From contig CAZGYJ010000069.1 of NCBI GenBank assembly GCA_964530345.1, forward strand, positions 1-15,003: DNA of 15,003 nucleotides, in the 5' to 3' direction. A program made the translations under genes and the position numbers. Each line of letters starts with the position of its first letter. Positions within the stretch are counted from its first letter, which is position 1. The notes beneath the pieces are model-generated. The model saw only the letters and a program-made list of their open reading frames with translations. It had not been told where the DNA came from and searched no databases. This document shows, in pieces, positions 6,165 to 13,581 of the stretch. This DNA is from JALSJK01 sp964530345. Lineage in GTDB: Bacteria > Pseudomonadota > Gammaproteobacteria > Methylococcales > Methylomonadaceae.

Positions 6165-7820
6165 ATGAAAATAACAACTTTGGCTTTCTTACTATTATTG
6201 TTGATGGCCCCAATACTCCAAGCAGAGATCAAAATGTCTCTGCTGCACGCCCTGACAAAGAATAATGGCGCGAGTCAAGGAAGCGGCGAAATTCTAGCTT
6301 ATTCTACTCACCAACACACCATATTAAGCACTCTGTCTGGATCTGATGTTTTTGGCGTACAAGTTCTGGAATTGCAAACTGACGGTTCAATAAAAGAACG
6401 CGGCATCATCAATTTCAATACAGTTTTTGGCTCCCTTGCTGATATTCACAGCGCATCTTCAACTGCAATCGACCCACAAGGCCGAGGATTTGGAGCAGTC
6501 AGCCTGATTCCAATTCAAAACGGTAAAATACCCGGAAAAGTAGGTTTTTTTGATTACCGGAAAGGCCACCTTTCTAGCATCATAACTTTGGATGTAGGTT
6601 TTCATCCTGACCAGGTTAAATTTTCGAAAGACGGTTCAAATTTATACGTTGTAAACGAAGGCGAGTTTACAGTTGGCGGCAATCAGGATGCACCAGGTTC
6701 AATCAGTATCATAGACCTGTCTGATATAACCAAAATAACTGACCTTAATTTATTAAATAAGACCAAGGTTAAAACCTATGATTTCCAGACAGCTAATCTA
6801 GCAAAAAACTTGGCCTTAGATATAAGAATAAACGATTTAACAACAACCCAACCCTATCGTCATATAGAACCCGAATATTTGGATGCTGCCGACAATCAAT
6901 TATACGTTAGTCTGCAGGAAAATAACGCAATCGCAGTTTTTGATCTGCAATTGAAAAAATGGGTCAAAATCTACAATTTAGGAACCATCTCTCAAACCAT
7001 TGATGCTTCTGACAAAGATGGCGGAGCTTTCATTGATGACCAAATTGCTGGATTACCCATGCCGGATAATCTTATTATTTACCACCAAAAAGGAAAAAAA
7101 TATTTAATTACAGCAAATGAAGGTGATGCCCGCGCCGACAAAGGCGATCGAGTTCGAGTAAAAGATATTGCCCACCACAAAATTAGTCAGACCACCAAAG
7201 CCAAACTTAATGCCATTTACGGTAATTTTGCTGCCAAAAAATTTCTTGGACGTCTAAGCATCTCAGCCATAGACGGAGATGCTGACAAAGATGGAAAAAT
7301 TGAACAATTGACCATGTTTGGGACACGTTCTTTTTCTGTTTGGAATGCCGAATCAGGCCAATTAATCAGTGACAGCGGCTCCCTGGAAACCATTTTGTTA
7401 TCTCTGGATCCTTCCAGACACAATATCAATAACCTGATTTGCGACTTTGACAAACGATCACCTAAAAAAGGCCCCGAGCCTGAAGCATTAGCTCTGGGCA
7501 AACTGAATGGCAAAACAATTGCTTTTATTGGGCTGGAGCGTCAAAACGGAATATTGGCCTATGACATATCGAACCCAAAATTATTGAAATTTATGGGCTA
7601 TATCAATAGCATGGAAAAAGGGCTACTTGCTCCTGAGTCTATCATTTTTATCCCCGCAAAAGATAACCCAACTAAACAACCTTTGTTGCTTGTTGGTTTC
7701 GAAGGGAATAATGGGGGTATCGGCATTTATTCTGTTCAAGAAAACATGAAACCAGCACTTCTTAATTGCCCCAGCAATCTACCAAAATCTTGTGATAAAA
7801 ATGAATCACGGCAAAAATAA
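6165..7820 (+). CDS. Secreted choice-of-anchor I family beta-propeller protein
   Basis: The 551-residue protein starts with a clear signal peptide (MKITTLAFLLLLLMAPILQA, then E), so it is exported. The mature part matches the choice-of-anchor I family, a beta-propeller group often annotated alkaline-phosphatase-like. Matching segments include FHPDQVKFSKDGSNLYVVNE, the GLPMPDNLIIY and ITANEGDARADKGDRVRVKD block, the LGRLSISAIDGDADKDGKIE block with a Ca-loop-like Asp pattern, KKGPEPEALALGKLNGK, AFIGLERQNGILAYDIS and LLLVGFEGNNGGIGIYSV. Members usually carry one of several C-terminal anchors. This one ends in a short hydrophilic tail with two cysteines and no anchor, so it is probably periplasmic or released. 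No catalytic residues can be assigned, and enzymatic activity is unproven for the family as I know it. The gene is preceded by mobile elements and converges on the next gene with 6 bp between stops. Confidence 0.8.
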   Translation: MKITTLAFLLLLLMAPILQAEIKMSLLHALTKNNGASQGSGEILAYSTHQHTILSTLSGSDVFGVQVLELQTDGSIKERGIINFNTVFGSLADIHSASSTAIDPQGRGFGAVSLIPIQNGKIPGKVGFFDYRKGHLSSIITLDVGFHPDQVKFSKDGSNLYVVNEGEFTVGGNQDAPGSISIIDLSDITKITDLNLLNKTKVKTYDFQTANLAKNLALDIRINDLTTTQPYRHIEPEYLDAADNQLYVSLQENNAIAVFDLQLKKWVKIYNLGTISQTIDASDKDGGAFIDDQIAGLPMPDNLIIYHQKGKKYLITANEGDARADKGDRVRVKDIAHHKISQTTKAKLNAIYGNFAAKKFLGRLSISAIDGDADKDGKIEQLTMFGTRSFSVWNAESGQLISDSGSLETILLSLDPSRHNINNLICDFDKRSPKKGPEPEALALGKLNGKTIAFIGLERQNGILAYDISNPKLLKFMGYINSMEKGLLAPESIIFIPAKDNPTKQPLLLVGFEGNNGGIGIYSVQENMKPALLNCPSNLPKSCDKNESRQK

Positions 7821-7826
7821 ACCTAT

Positions 7827-8270
7827 CTATGACTGAGAAATATACTTTAGAATTTCAACCACCTGCAGTGGCGTTTCGGTGACAGCCATTGCCATAGCAT
7901 CAATTTCCTTGAGTGGATGAGTCAATTCAGACGCATGCATGGTGATAACTGGTATACCCAAACCAATTGCGATCCCGGCATCAAAAGCGGCATTCCATTG
8001 TTTGTATTTATCGCCAAAACGTACGATGACAATATCTGCTTTTTTAATGGCAGTTTGAGTTCGCAATGCATTGATTTTTGAAGCCTTATGATCCTTCCAA
8101 AAATTATTTGTCTCTTTCCCCAGTATTTCTTCACCCACATTATCACTTTTTTCATGATTGGTAACTGGACTGAAAACTTCAATATCCAGATTATTTTCCA
8201 AAATTCCATGTTTGATTTGCTCCCGCCAATCAGTGTGAATTTCTCCAGATAGATAAATTCGGTATTTCAT
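7827..8270 (-). CDS. ytoQ: YtoQ family protein (nucleoside deoxyribosyltransferase-like fold)
   Basis: The 147-residue cytosolic protein is the full length of the YtoQ family. Recognisable blocks are YLSGEIHTDWREQIK (about 6-20), FSPVTNHEKSDN (33-44), ILGKETNNFWKDHKASKINA (49-68), IVIVRFGDKYKQWNAAFDAG (80-99) and the C-terminal VTETPLQVVEIL. The family is related to nucleoside 2-deoxyribosyltransferases, but its substrate is unknown. The proximity to nrdAB hints at nucleotide metabolism, but the two are separately transcribed, so this is weak. GAGG lies about 9 nt upstream of the ATG. The gene diverges from the DUF1820 gene at 8351. Confidence 0.85.
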   Translation of the reverse strand: MKYRIYLSGEIHTDWREQIKHGILENNLDIEVFSPVTNHEKSDNVGEEILGKETNNFWKDHKASKINALRTQTAIKKADIVIVRFGDKYKQWNAAFDAGIAIGLGIPVITMHASELTHPLKEIDAMAMAVTETPLQVVEILKYISQS

Positions 8271-8291
8271 TTCTTAATGCCTCTTGCCGCG

Positions 8292-8322
8292 TTGAGTTAA
8301 TTCAGAATATCGGTGCTACAAT
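8292..8322 (+). promoter_or_regulatory. Extended -10 promoter for the DUF1820 gene
   Basis: TGCTACAAT (8314..8322) is a full extended -10 (TGn plus a 5/6 hexamer). TTGAGT (8292..8297) could be the -35, at a long 19-bp spacer that extended -10 promoters tolerate. The predicted start near 8329 gives a leader of about 20 nt. Confidence 0.5.
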
Positions 8323-8350
8323 AGTCTTATTATATTTTTTTGAGAACTGT

Positions 8351-8689
8351 ATGTCAGATAAGCTTATTTATAAAGTAGTTTTTTTCAACCAAAAACAAGT
8401 TTACGAAATCTACGCCAAACACGTCTATCAAGGCGACATGTATGGTTTTGTTATTGTAGAAGATTTCGTTTTTGGCGAAAAAAGCGCTATTGTTTTAGAC
8501 CCTTCTGAAGATAAACTTCGCTCAGAATTCAATGGCGTCAAACGGTCCTTCATCCCCATGCATGAAATTATCAGAATTGACGAAGTCAAAAAACAAGGGA
8601 CTGCTAAAATACTTTCAACTTCAAAAGAATCTGACAGCAACTCTAGGGTCGCCAATCTTTTTAATCCAGGTCCGGATAAAAATCCATAG
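8351..8689 (+). CDS. DUF1820 family protein
   Basis: A 112-residue soluble protein with no signal peptide. The N-terminal 85 residues match the DUF1820 family, a short protein conserved in gammaproteobacteria: YKVVFFNQKQVYEIYAKHV, then MYGFVIVEDFVFGE and the RSFIPMHEIIRIDEV segment. The tail after about residue 88 is Ser/Asn-rich and probably disordered. Function is unknown. Short GAGA Shine-Dalgarno 6 nt before the ATG. It is a single-gene unit convergent with cmoM. Confidence 0.85.
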   Translation: MSDKLIYKVVFFNQKQVYEIYAKHVYQGDMYGFVIVEDFVFGEKSAIVLDPSEDKLRSEFNGVKRSFIPMHEIIRIDEVKKQGTAKILSTSKESDSNSRVANLFNPGPDKNP

Positions 8690-8734
8690 GAACGAGCACG
8701 GAATAAGTTTATATTTCAATCCTCCAAATTCCCG

Positions 8735-8754
8735 CCTTCTCCATCAGAAGAAGG
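8735..8754. terminator. Weak stem-loop between DUF1820 gene and cmoM
   Basis: CCTTCT (8735..8740) pairs with AGAAGG (8749..8754). It lies between two convergent genes, so it could serve both, but the stem is short and lacks a U-tract. Its sequence resembles the TTCTCC/GGAGAA hairpin at 5854..5878. Confidence 0.35.
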
Positions 8755-8767
8755 ATTAAACGAGAAT

Positions 8768-9565
8768 TTATCGGGATTGGTATAAACGCCTGTTCACCAT
8801 AAAATGCAAATAACGCCCCATCCATTTGTACGGTTCCAACTGCGAAAATTCCAGCTCCATATCCAAAACCGCTTTGGGTAACTTAAGTCCACCGCGTTTC
8901 TCAACAGCGTAATCACTAAAAACGCGGATACCACTGACGCTTTCTATATCAAACTGATTTTCACCAAGCCATTGCTTAACCTCTTTAATTGAACAAGGGT
9001 TATCAGGCGTCAGACTACCTTTATCACCCCGGTAATCTTCTTGATGCGTTACCCGATTAAAATTGCCGTGAATCAAATTACGGTAAACCATCCCGACAGG
9101 ATTATAGAAACATAATGAAAAAATGCCTCTTGTCTCCAGCAAATTAACCATGGCAGGAAATAGCTGTTCCGGTTGTTCCAACCACTCGAGTAGAGCATGA
9201 CATAAAATCAGATCAAACTTACCATGATGCTGTTCAACAAATTGTTGATAAGACAAGATATTCCAATCTATATTTCCATCAACACCTGCCTGGCTGGCAA
9301 ACTCTATAGCTTTTTGTGTCATGACAGGAGAAATATCCGTAAAGCAGACATCGTGGCCTAGTTGACTCAGCTTAATAGAAAAATGTCCCAATCCAGCTCC
9401 AAGATCAAGAACGCGCAATTTTTTATTTCCTGCCAAAGCTCTTTTCAGATCCCGCCAAATAATTGCCTGACGTATGACTCCCTTACTACTACCATAAATG
9501 TGCTTTTCAAAACGTTCAGCCAAATCGTCAAAATTTCTGTCTCCGCTGACTGCCCGCTCTTTCAC
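8768..9565 (-). CDS. cmoM: tRNA 5-carboxymethoxyuridine methyltransferase
   Basis: CmoM methylates 5-carboxymethoxyuridine at the tRNA wobble position to its methyl ester, broadening codon reading. The 265-residue protein follows E. coli CmoM (formerly SmtA) along its length. The N-terminal DRNFDDLAERFEKHIYGSSKG is diagnostic. SAM motif I is VLDLGAGLG at 52-60, with acidic D77 in the next strand. Further matches are LILCHALLEWLEQPEQL, FSLCFYNPVGMVYRNLIHGN, SLTPDNP, GIRVFSDY and LEPYKWMGRYLHFM. The start is GTG, overlapping the cupredoxin stop by 4 bp (GTGA), so translation is coupled to the copper genes. The functional link to copper is not obvious; it may simply be downstream in the operon. 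Confidence 0.92.
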   Translation of the reverse strand: MKERAVSGDRNFDDLAERFEKHIYGSSKGVIRQAIIWRDLKRALAGNKKLRVLDLGAGLGHFSIKLSQLGHDVCFTDISPVMTQKAIEFASQAGVDGNIDWNILSYQQFVEQHHGKFDLILCHALLEWLEQPEQLFPAMVNLLETRGIFSLCFYNPVGMVYRNLIHGNFNRVTHQEDYRGDKGSLTPDNPCSIKEVKQWLGENQFDIESVSGIRVFSDYAVEKRGGLKLPKAVLDMELEFSQLEPYKWMGRYLHFMVNRRLYQSR

Positions 9566-10212
9566 TTGGATTTCTTATACTTCACCATCAGAAAAAACGG
9601 CACTGCAAAACCCACCAGTACTGACAAAATTGCAATAGCCCAGCTTGCTTGATTCCAGCTGACTTCGTAGCTATCGGGAGTGACTGGTTCAGTAACACCA
9701 GGAATACTTGGTAAATCCTGATCACCACCAGCTACTTTTAATTGTGCTTTCATGCCCTTTTCCATGTGTTGCGGAACTTCGCAATGCACCAAATAGGTTT
9801 TCGGCTGGCTAGGCACTATAAAAAAACCTTCTTTTTTGCCTTTTCCATAAAGTTCAATATGGAACATTCCCTTGGGATATAAATAACCAGGTAAGCCGTG
9901 AATCATAAATTGATGTCGAATGTTATCATCATTAATAAAAGTTATCTTGATCCGGCTGCAGGGCTTAACATCCCATTGCTGTTGATCAAAAGCGTACATT
10001 TTGCCATTGAATTTTTTTGCATATTTATGCCCAGCATGAACAGTAAAATGCACATCTTCTGAGATTTTTTTGCAATCTTTAGGTAATTTATCAGGATTGC
10101 TGTTCATCACCATCCCTTTTGCATCCATAATCATACCCGAATGATTCATTGCCGATAAAGAGAATGAAGAAAAAGTAAAAAACAATATACCGATAAAAGT
10201 TATTTTTTTCAT
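9562..10212 (-). CDS. Membrane-anchored cupredoxin (type 1 copper protein)
   Basis: The 216-residue protein has a signal peptide (1-21, ending SLSA) and a short Met/His-rich mature N-terminus (MNHSGMIMDAKGMVMN) that could bind Cu(I). A cupredoxin domain follows. Type 1 copper ligands can be read as H100 (RHQFMIHG), C144, H149 and M154, in HCEVPQHMEKGM with the usual Cys-x4-His-x4-Met spacing. Only one Cys is in the loop, so it is not a CuA centre. A C-terminal helix (about 189-210) followed by KYKKSK anchors it with the domain in the periplasm. Its ATG overlaps the oxidase stop by one base (TAATG) and is preceded by GAGGAAG, so the two are co-translated. It is the probable electron partner or copper donor of the oxidase. 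Confidence 0.85.
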   Translation of the reverse strand: MKKITFIGILFFTFSSFSLSAMNHSGMIMDAKGMVMNSNPDKLPKDCKKISEDVHFTVHAGHKYAKKFNGKMYAFDQQQWDVKPCSRIKITFINDDNIRHQFMIHGLPGYLYPKGMFHIELYGKGKKEGFFIVPSQPKTYLVHCEVPQHMEKGMKAQLKVAGGDQDLPSIPGVTEPVTPDSYEVSWNQASWAIAILSVLVGFAVPFFLMVKYKKSK

Positions 10213-11873
10213 TATTCTTCCTCTATCCCTGCTGGCTGACGGATCAGAAAAAACAGTATCGCAAAAATCACTCCCAAAACCAGACCAAATAAAATAAGCC
10301 GGAAGTAATTCACTTCCATCATTCCGGCATCACCAAAGAATGGTTTAAAAGCTTTCATATTCCACACTGGATTTTTTTTAGCATAAAAATTCTTGTTGAA
10401 ATACCGATTAACGGGTGCTTCACGAATTTTTGGCATCCCCATGTCATCAAGTAGATCTTGGTAAACCAGGATGCTGATATTCCCTCCAGGGGACATTCCA
10501 TCCGTGGTAATTCCGGTTTCAACATGATCATGAAATAACCAAATTCCCGGACCAAAGCTATGCAGGCCGTCATTTTCCGTTTGCAAACTCAAGTCAATAC
10601 GCTGTGCTGGCGCAATATCAAAAACATCTCGGGTTATCTGGGCAGCCGGGGATAAAAGTACTCCATCCAAATGGGTTACTTTCGCCTTATGTCCATGAAA
10701 ATGGATAGCCATTGCCGAACGTTGAGCATTCGCTATACGAAGTTTAATTTTTTGATTAGGTTTAACCACAACCATCGCATCACGTAAGGTATAAGGGAAT
10801 GAATGACCATTCAACAGAAAATAGTTTTCTGATGACTCGGTCATGTTGTATTGCCGGTTCATTTTCTTGGCGATGATCCTAGGATCATTCGCTTGCTGAA
10901 TAATTTCAGCTAACTTTTTGTCAATCGCCTGATAATGTAAATCATATTCCTGATCATAAACTTCTTTGACAGCTACAGAGGGATGCCTGACCTGACCAGC
11001 CCCAACATTAAAAGTTTGTAGCCAATTGTTGGGACGGTTTTCTTCTACGACAAACATACCATTCAGCCCCATCATCAAATGCTTATCTGTTTGCACATGA
11101 CAATGATAAAACATGGTTCCAGCTTGCCTGGGTTGCATTTCATAAGTATGAGCCTCACCAGGAAAAACAACTCCTTCTCCAGTCATTGGAACGCCATCGT
11201 TATGGTTACCGTTTTTTAACCGCCAGGGATGATCAACCCCATGAAAATGAATGGTATGAGGAAAATAATGGGTATTTTCCAAGGTAATAAAAACCTTGTC
11301 ACCCTGCTCCACTCGAATCACCGGCGAAGGAGCACGAAGCAATGCATGCGCGATTTTGGAGCGATAATGTTTTTCTGCCATGCCACGTGTTTTGGGGGCA
11401 AACACCCATAATCCAGGCTGAATGCCTGGGGCAATATCATAAGTAGGAAAAAAGAAATCACCATCCGGAGAAAAACCGTTAAGTTCGATCACTTCCATTT
11501 TAATCCGGATAATATCCGGATCGCCATCGCCATCAAGATCATCGGTTTTAGTCAGAAAATCTTCCGCCAACCGGGTTTGCATCAAAGTCTGCATGGAGAC
11601 ATTATTCACTCCTTTCACAAAGGTAGCGACATCATAAGGATTATCGGGCTGACAAAATGGCGAAGAGATAATTTCAACACCATCAATTTTATAAGCCTTT
11701 CTCCAGTCAGCAAAATCATTTTGACACGGATTAACGTAACCAGAAGATTGACGTGAGGAATCAGAAAGAGTTGCAGGAATATTTAAAGACGATTTTTCTG
11801 CTAGCGAAGGAAAAAGCCAATAAGCCAAAGCACTTAAAATCAATAGTAAAAATACAAGAGCAGTTTTCAGCAT
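10212..11873 (-). CDS. Two-domain multicopper oxidase with membrane anchors at both ends
   Basis: The 553-residue protein has an N-terminal membrane segment (about 3-21) and a C-terminal one (524-544), placing the copper domains in the periplasm. Domain 1 has HTIHFHG (H206, H209, H211) and FYHCHVQTDKHLMMGL (H257, C258, H259, H265, M267/M268): half of the trinuclear site plus a full type 1 site. Domain 2 has MAIHFHGH (H391, H393) and FHDH (H448, H450). It keeps trinuclear ligands but replaces the type 1 His by M388 and the type 1 Cys by D449. This matches two-domain oxidases with type 1 copper only in domain 1. Residues 111-120 (DDLDGDGDPD) form a Ca-binding-like loop. Substrate is unknown; cuprous ion, a phenol or the neighbouring cupredoxin are possible. 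No clear Shine-Dalgarno precedes the ATG. First gene of the coupled unit with the cupredoxin and cmoM. Confidence 0.88.
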   Translation of the reverse strand: MLKTALVFLLLILSALAYWLFPSLAEKSSLNIPATLSDSSRQSSGYVNPCQNDFADWRKAYKIDGVEIISSPFCQPDNPYDVATFVKGVNNVSMQTLMQTRLAEDFLTKTDDLDGDGDPDIIRIKMEVIELNGFSPDGDFFFPTYDIAPGIQPGLWVFAPKTRGMAEKHYRSKIAHALLRAPSPVIRVEQGDKVFITLENTHYFPHTIHFHGVDHPWRLKNGNHNDGVPMTGEGVVFPGEAHTYEMQPRQAGTMFYHCHVQTDKHLMMGLNGMFVVEENRPNNWLQTFNVGAGQVRHPSVAVKEVYDQEYDLHYQAIDKKLAEIIQQANDPRIIAKKMNRQYNMTESSENYFLLNGHSFPYTLRDAMVVVKPNQKIKLRIANAQRSAMAIHFHGHKAKVTHLDGVLLSPAAQITRDVFDIAPAQRIDLSLQTENDGLHSFGPGIWLFHDHVETGITTDGMSPGGNISILVYQDLLDDMGMPKIREAPVNRYFNKNFYAKKNPVWNMKAFKPFFGDAGMMEVNYFRLILFGLVLGVIFAILFFLIRQPAGIEEE

Positions 11874-11944
11874 AGGGTCAACAGCAAATTATTAAATATT
11901 GGGTAAAGCAGACCAGTTCAAACAACAAGCCTAGTTTGTAACGG

Positions 11945-11959
11945 ACCCATTATATGGGT
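11945..11959 (-). promoter_or_regulatory. Palindrome containing TATAAT upstream of the copper operon
   Basis: ACCCAT, a TAT centre and ATGGGT form a perfect dyad. Read on the minus strand it contains TATAAT (11954 down to 11949), 75 bp before the oxidase ATG. No good -35 is present at normal spacing. An operator laid over the -10 is the natural reading, possibly copper-responsive given the genes, but no known copper regulator site matches exactly. Confidence 0.45.
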
Positions 11960-12017
11960 AATAGTTTCTACCAACAGAAATTTATTTGCCTGCCCCCTTA
12001 AAAATATTTGCTCTAAA

Positions 12018-12046
12018 CAGGTTCATGAAATATTCAGCTTAACCTG
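12018..12046. promoter_or_regulatory. Inverted repeat in the divergent intergenic region
   Basis: CAGGTT (12018..12023) and AACCTG (12041..12046) are inverted around 17 nt. The stretch 11874..12520 is a 647-bp, very AT-rich divergent control region. Besides this repeat, the dyad at 11945 and a diverged copy of the TAAGAG motif at 12243..12260, I see no gene in it that I can support. Confidence 0.25.
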
Positions 12047-12523
12047 CTTACTATCGAGACGAAATATGTTTCCCGTTAGGGATTCAACGGCAATACTTGC
12101 CAATATGAAAAAAATAATTTTCTCCAAATTTTTCTAAAATTATTTTCAAAATAATCTTGATTGACTATGAATCAGCCTTGGCCATGCTTAACATTCAATA
12201 GACAAATAGTTTTATAACTTTATGATTTTTATTATCTTATTGTCGACTCTTATTTCACTTGTCTTTTGAGTTCTTTCGTAAATCGGCTAGACTTAAGGAA
12301 AATAAAAGCAGACAATGTTGCCGATAGAATACAAAAAGTATCTACAAAACAACAAAATTTGTCTACACTATAAACATTAAATTTTACTTAAAGAAGATAA
12401 TGCTTTATCCTAACACTCAAGATGAGGTTTTTGTTTTGTTACTAAAACAGCTCTCAAAACTCCTTATAGAAGCTAAAGTTTTCTTACTTTAAATTTATTG
12501 AAAATCAACATTGAGGAAGAATG

Positions 12524-13500
12524 ATGAAAAAAACGATACTCCCTTTAGTCATCTCTACGATATTGCTATTTAGCAACTCATCGCAGGCGTCGGTTGAAAC
12601 TGATACTTTGCAGGCAATGCTAAACAGCGGTGAAGAAANNNNNNNNNNNNNNNNNNNNNNNNNNNNNNNNNNNNNNNNNNNNNNNNNNNNNNNNNNNNNN
12701 NNNNNNNNNNNNNNNNNNNNNNNNNNNNNNNNNNNNNNCAGGCGTCGGTTGAAACTGATACTTTGCAGGCAATGCTAAACAGCGGTGAAGAAATTGGCTT
12801 TAACGCTATTAACCATGTAGTCATTACGGATAATGCAAACTTGCCTGGACAAGGCTTTCCTTCTCCGGGTGATTCTTTTACCGGGACCGGATATGCATTG
12901 ATTGATGCAAATATTGACGGCCTTCAACTTACCGCAAGCTACAGTGTAGCCGGAGCCTTTACCGGATTCGATCCGGCCACCGGGAGACTTTTCTTTAATC
13001 ATGGGCTTTCGGCGCCTGGCACCTCCAACCAAATGACCGTCTATTTGGATAATTTTTCAGTAGCCAACGAAGATGATGCTAGCTCATATACTGACGGACT
13101 TAAAATTGCTACCTTTGATGTTGTCCCTGATGCAGAGGGAGGTTATTTTACCCAATCCGGTGGCGCCGACAAGTTAACCTTTAAGCTAAGTGACAACGAT
13201 AGAAAACAATTAGGAATCGAAGATCAGGACGTTCTGTTTGAAATTGAAACGCAAATATCTTTAGCTGATATAGTTGATGACCACATGGTATTCCCATTAT
13301 TTTTTGATGCTTTTAATTGCGGCGGCACACTTTTGGATTCATGTAGCCGCGAAATTGGAACCGGCAAACTGACAACTGCTTTAGTTGAAGTACCTGTCAT
13401 TACTCCACCTTCCGAAGTTCCACTCCCACCAGCCCTTGGCTTATTTCTTAGTGGACTTGGAATAATGGGATGGTCTAGCAATAAACGCAAATCAGCGTAA
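12524..13500 (+). CDS. Secreted VPLPxALGL (PEP-CTERM/VPLPA-type) protein, split by an assembly gap
   Basis: The gene starts at ATG 12521 or, better, 12524 (GAGG 7 nt upstream), giving a signal peptide (MKKTILPLVISTILLFSNSS, then QAS). Reading is interrupted at 12639 by 100 Ns and resumes with the same 55 bp. Removing the gap and one copy of the repeat joins GEE to IGFN in frame and gives a single 273/274-residue protein. The body is a predicted beta-rich secreted domain of no family I recognise, with a CGGTLLDSC cysteine pair. The C-terminus carries PSEVPLPPALGLFLSGLGI, WSSNKRK, the exosortase sorting signal, near-identical to that of the gene at 239..844. A terminator follows. Function unknown. 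It is not a pseudogene; the break is in the assembly. Confidence 0.8.
12584..12638 (+). repeat. 55-bp duplicate flanking the assembly gap, left copy
   Basis: These 55 bases are identical to 12739..12793. Ending exactly at the Ns, they are best read as the same genomic sequence present at the ends of two contigs, not a biological repeat. Confidence 0.9.
12639..12738. other. Scaffold gap of 100 Ns
   Basis: Exactly 100 Ns, the conventional placeholder for a gap of unknown size. The identical 55-bp flanks suggest the true gap is negative: the contigs overlap. Confidence 0.95.
12739..12793 (+). repeat. 55-bp duplicate flanking the assembly gap, right copy
   Basis: Exact repeat of 12584..12638. 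It begins in the signal-peptide region, and the reading frame through it continues into the rest of the secreted protein. Confidence 0.9.
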
Positions 13501-13520
13501 ACCAATTCTGATTTTGGAGA

Positions 13521-13560
13521 GATACTTTTCGCGCTAACGTTTCTTAATGCGAAAAGTATC
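13521..13560. terminator. Bidirectional terminator between the VPLP protein gene and folD
   Basis: GATACTTTTCGC (13521..13532) and GCGAAAAGTATC (13549..13560) form a perfect 12-bp stem with a 16-nt loop. It starts 20 bp after the upstream stop and lies just beyond the end of the convergent folD. Followed by TTGTTG on the plus strand. Confidence 0.7.
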
Positions 13561-13581
13561 TTGTTGAATTTAATGCAATTC

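Noticed and set aside
12400..12492. Small ORF of 30 codons (MLYPNTQDEVFVLLLKQLSK...) before the VPLP gene
   Set aside because: AT-rich divergent control region, only a weak GAAG upstream, and no recognisable similarity; frames of this length are expected by chance.
12584..12793. Genuine tandem duplication in the secreted protein gene
   Set aside because: Identity is perfect, stops exactly at the Ns, has length 55, and removing one copy restores the frame. A real repeat would not be expected to coincide with the gap edges.
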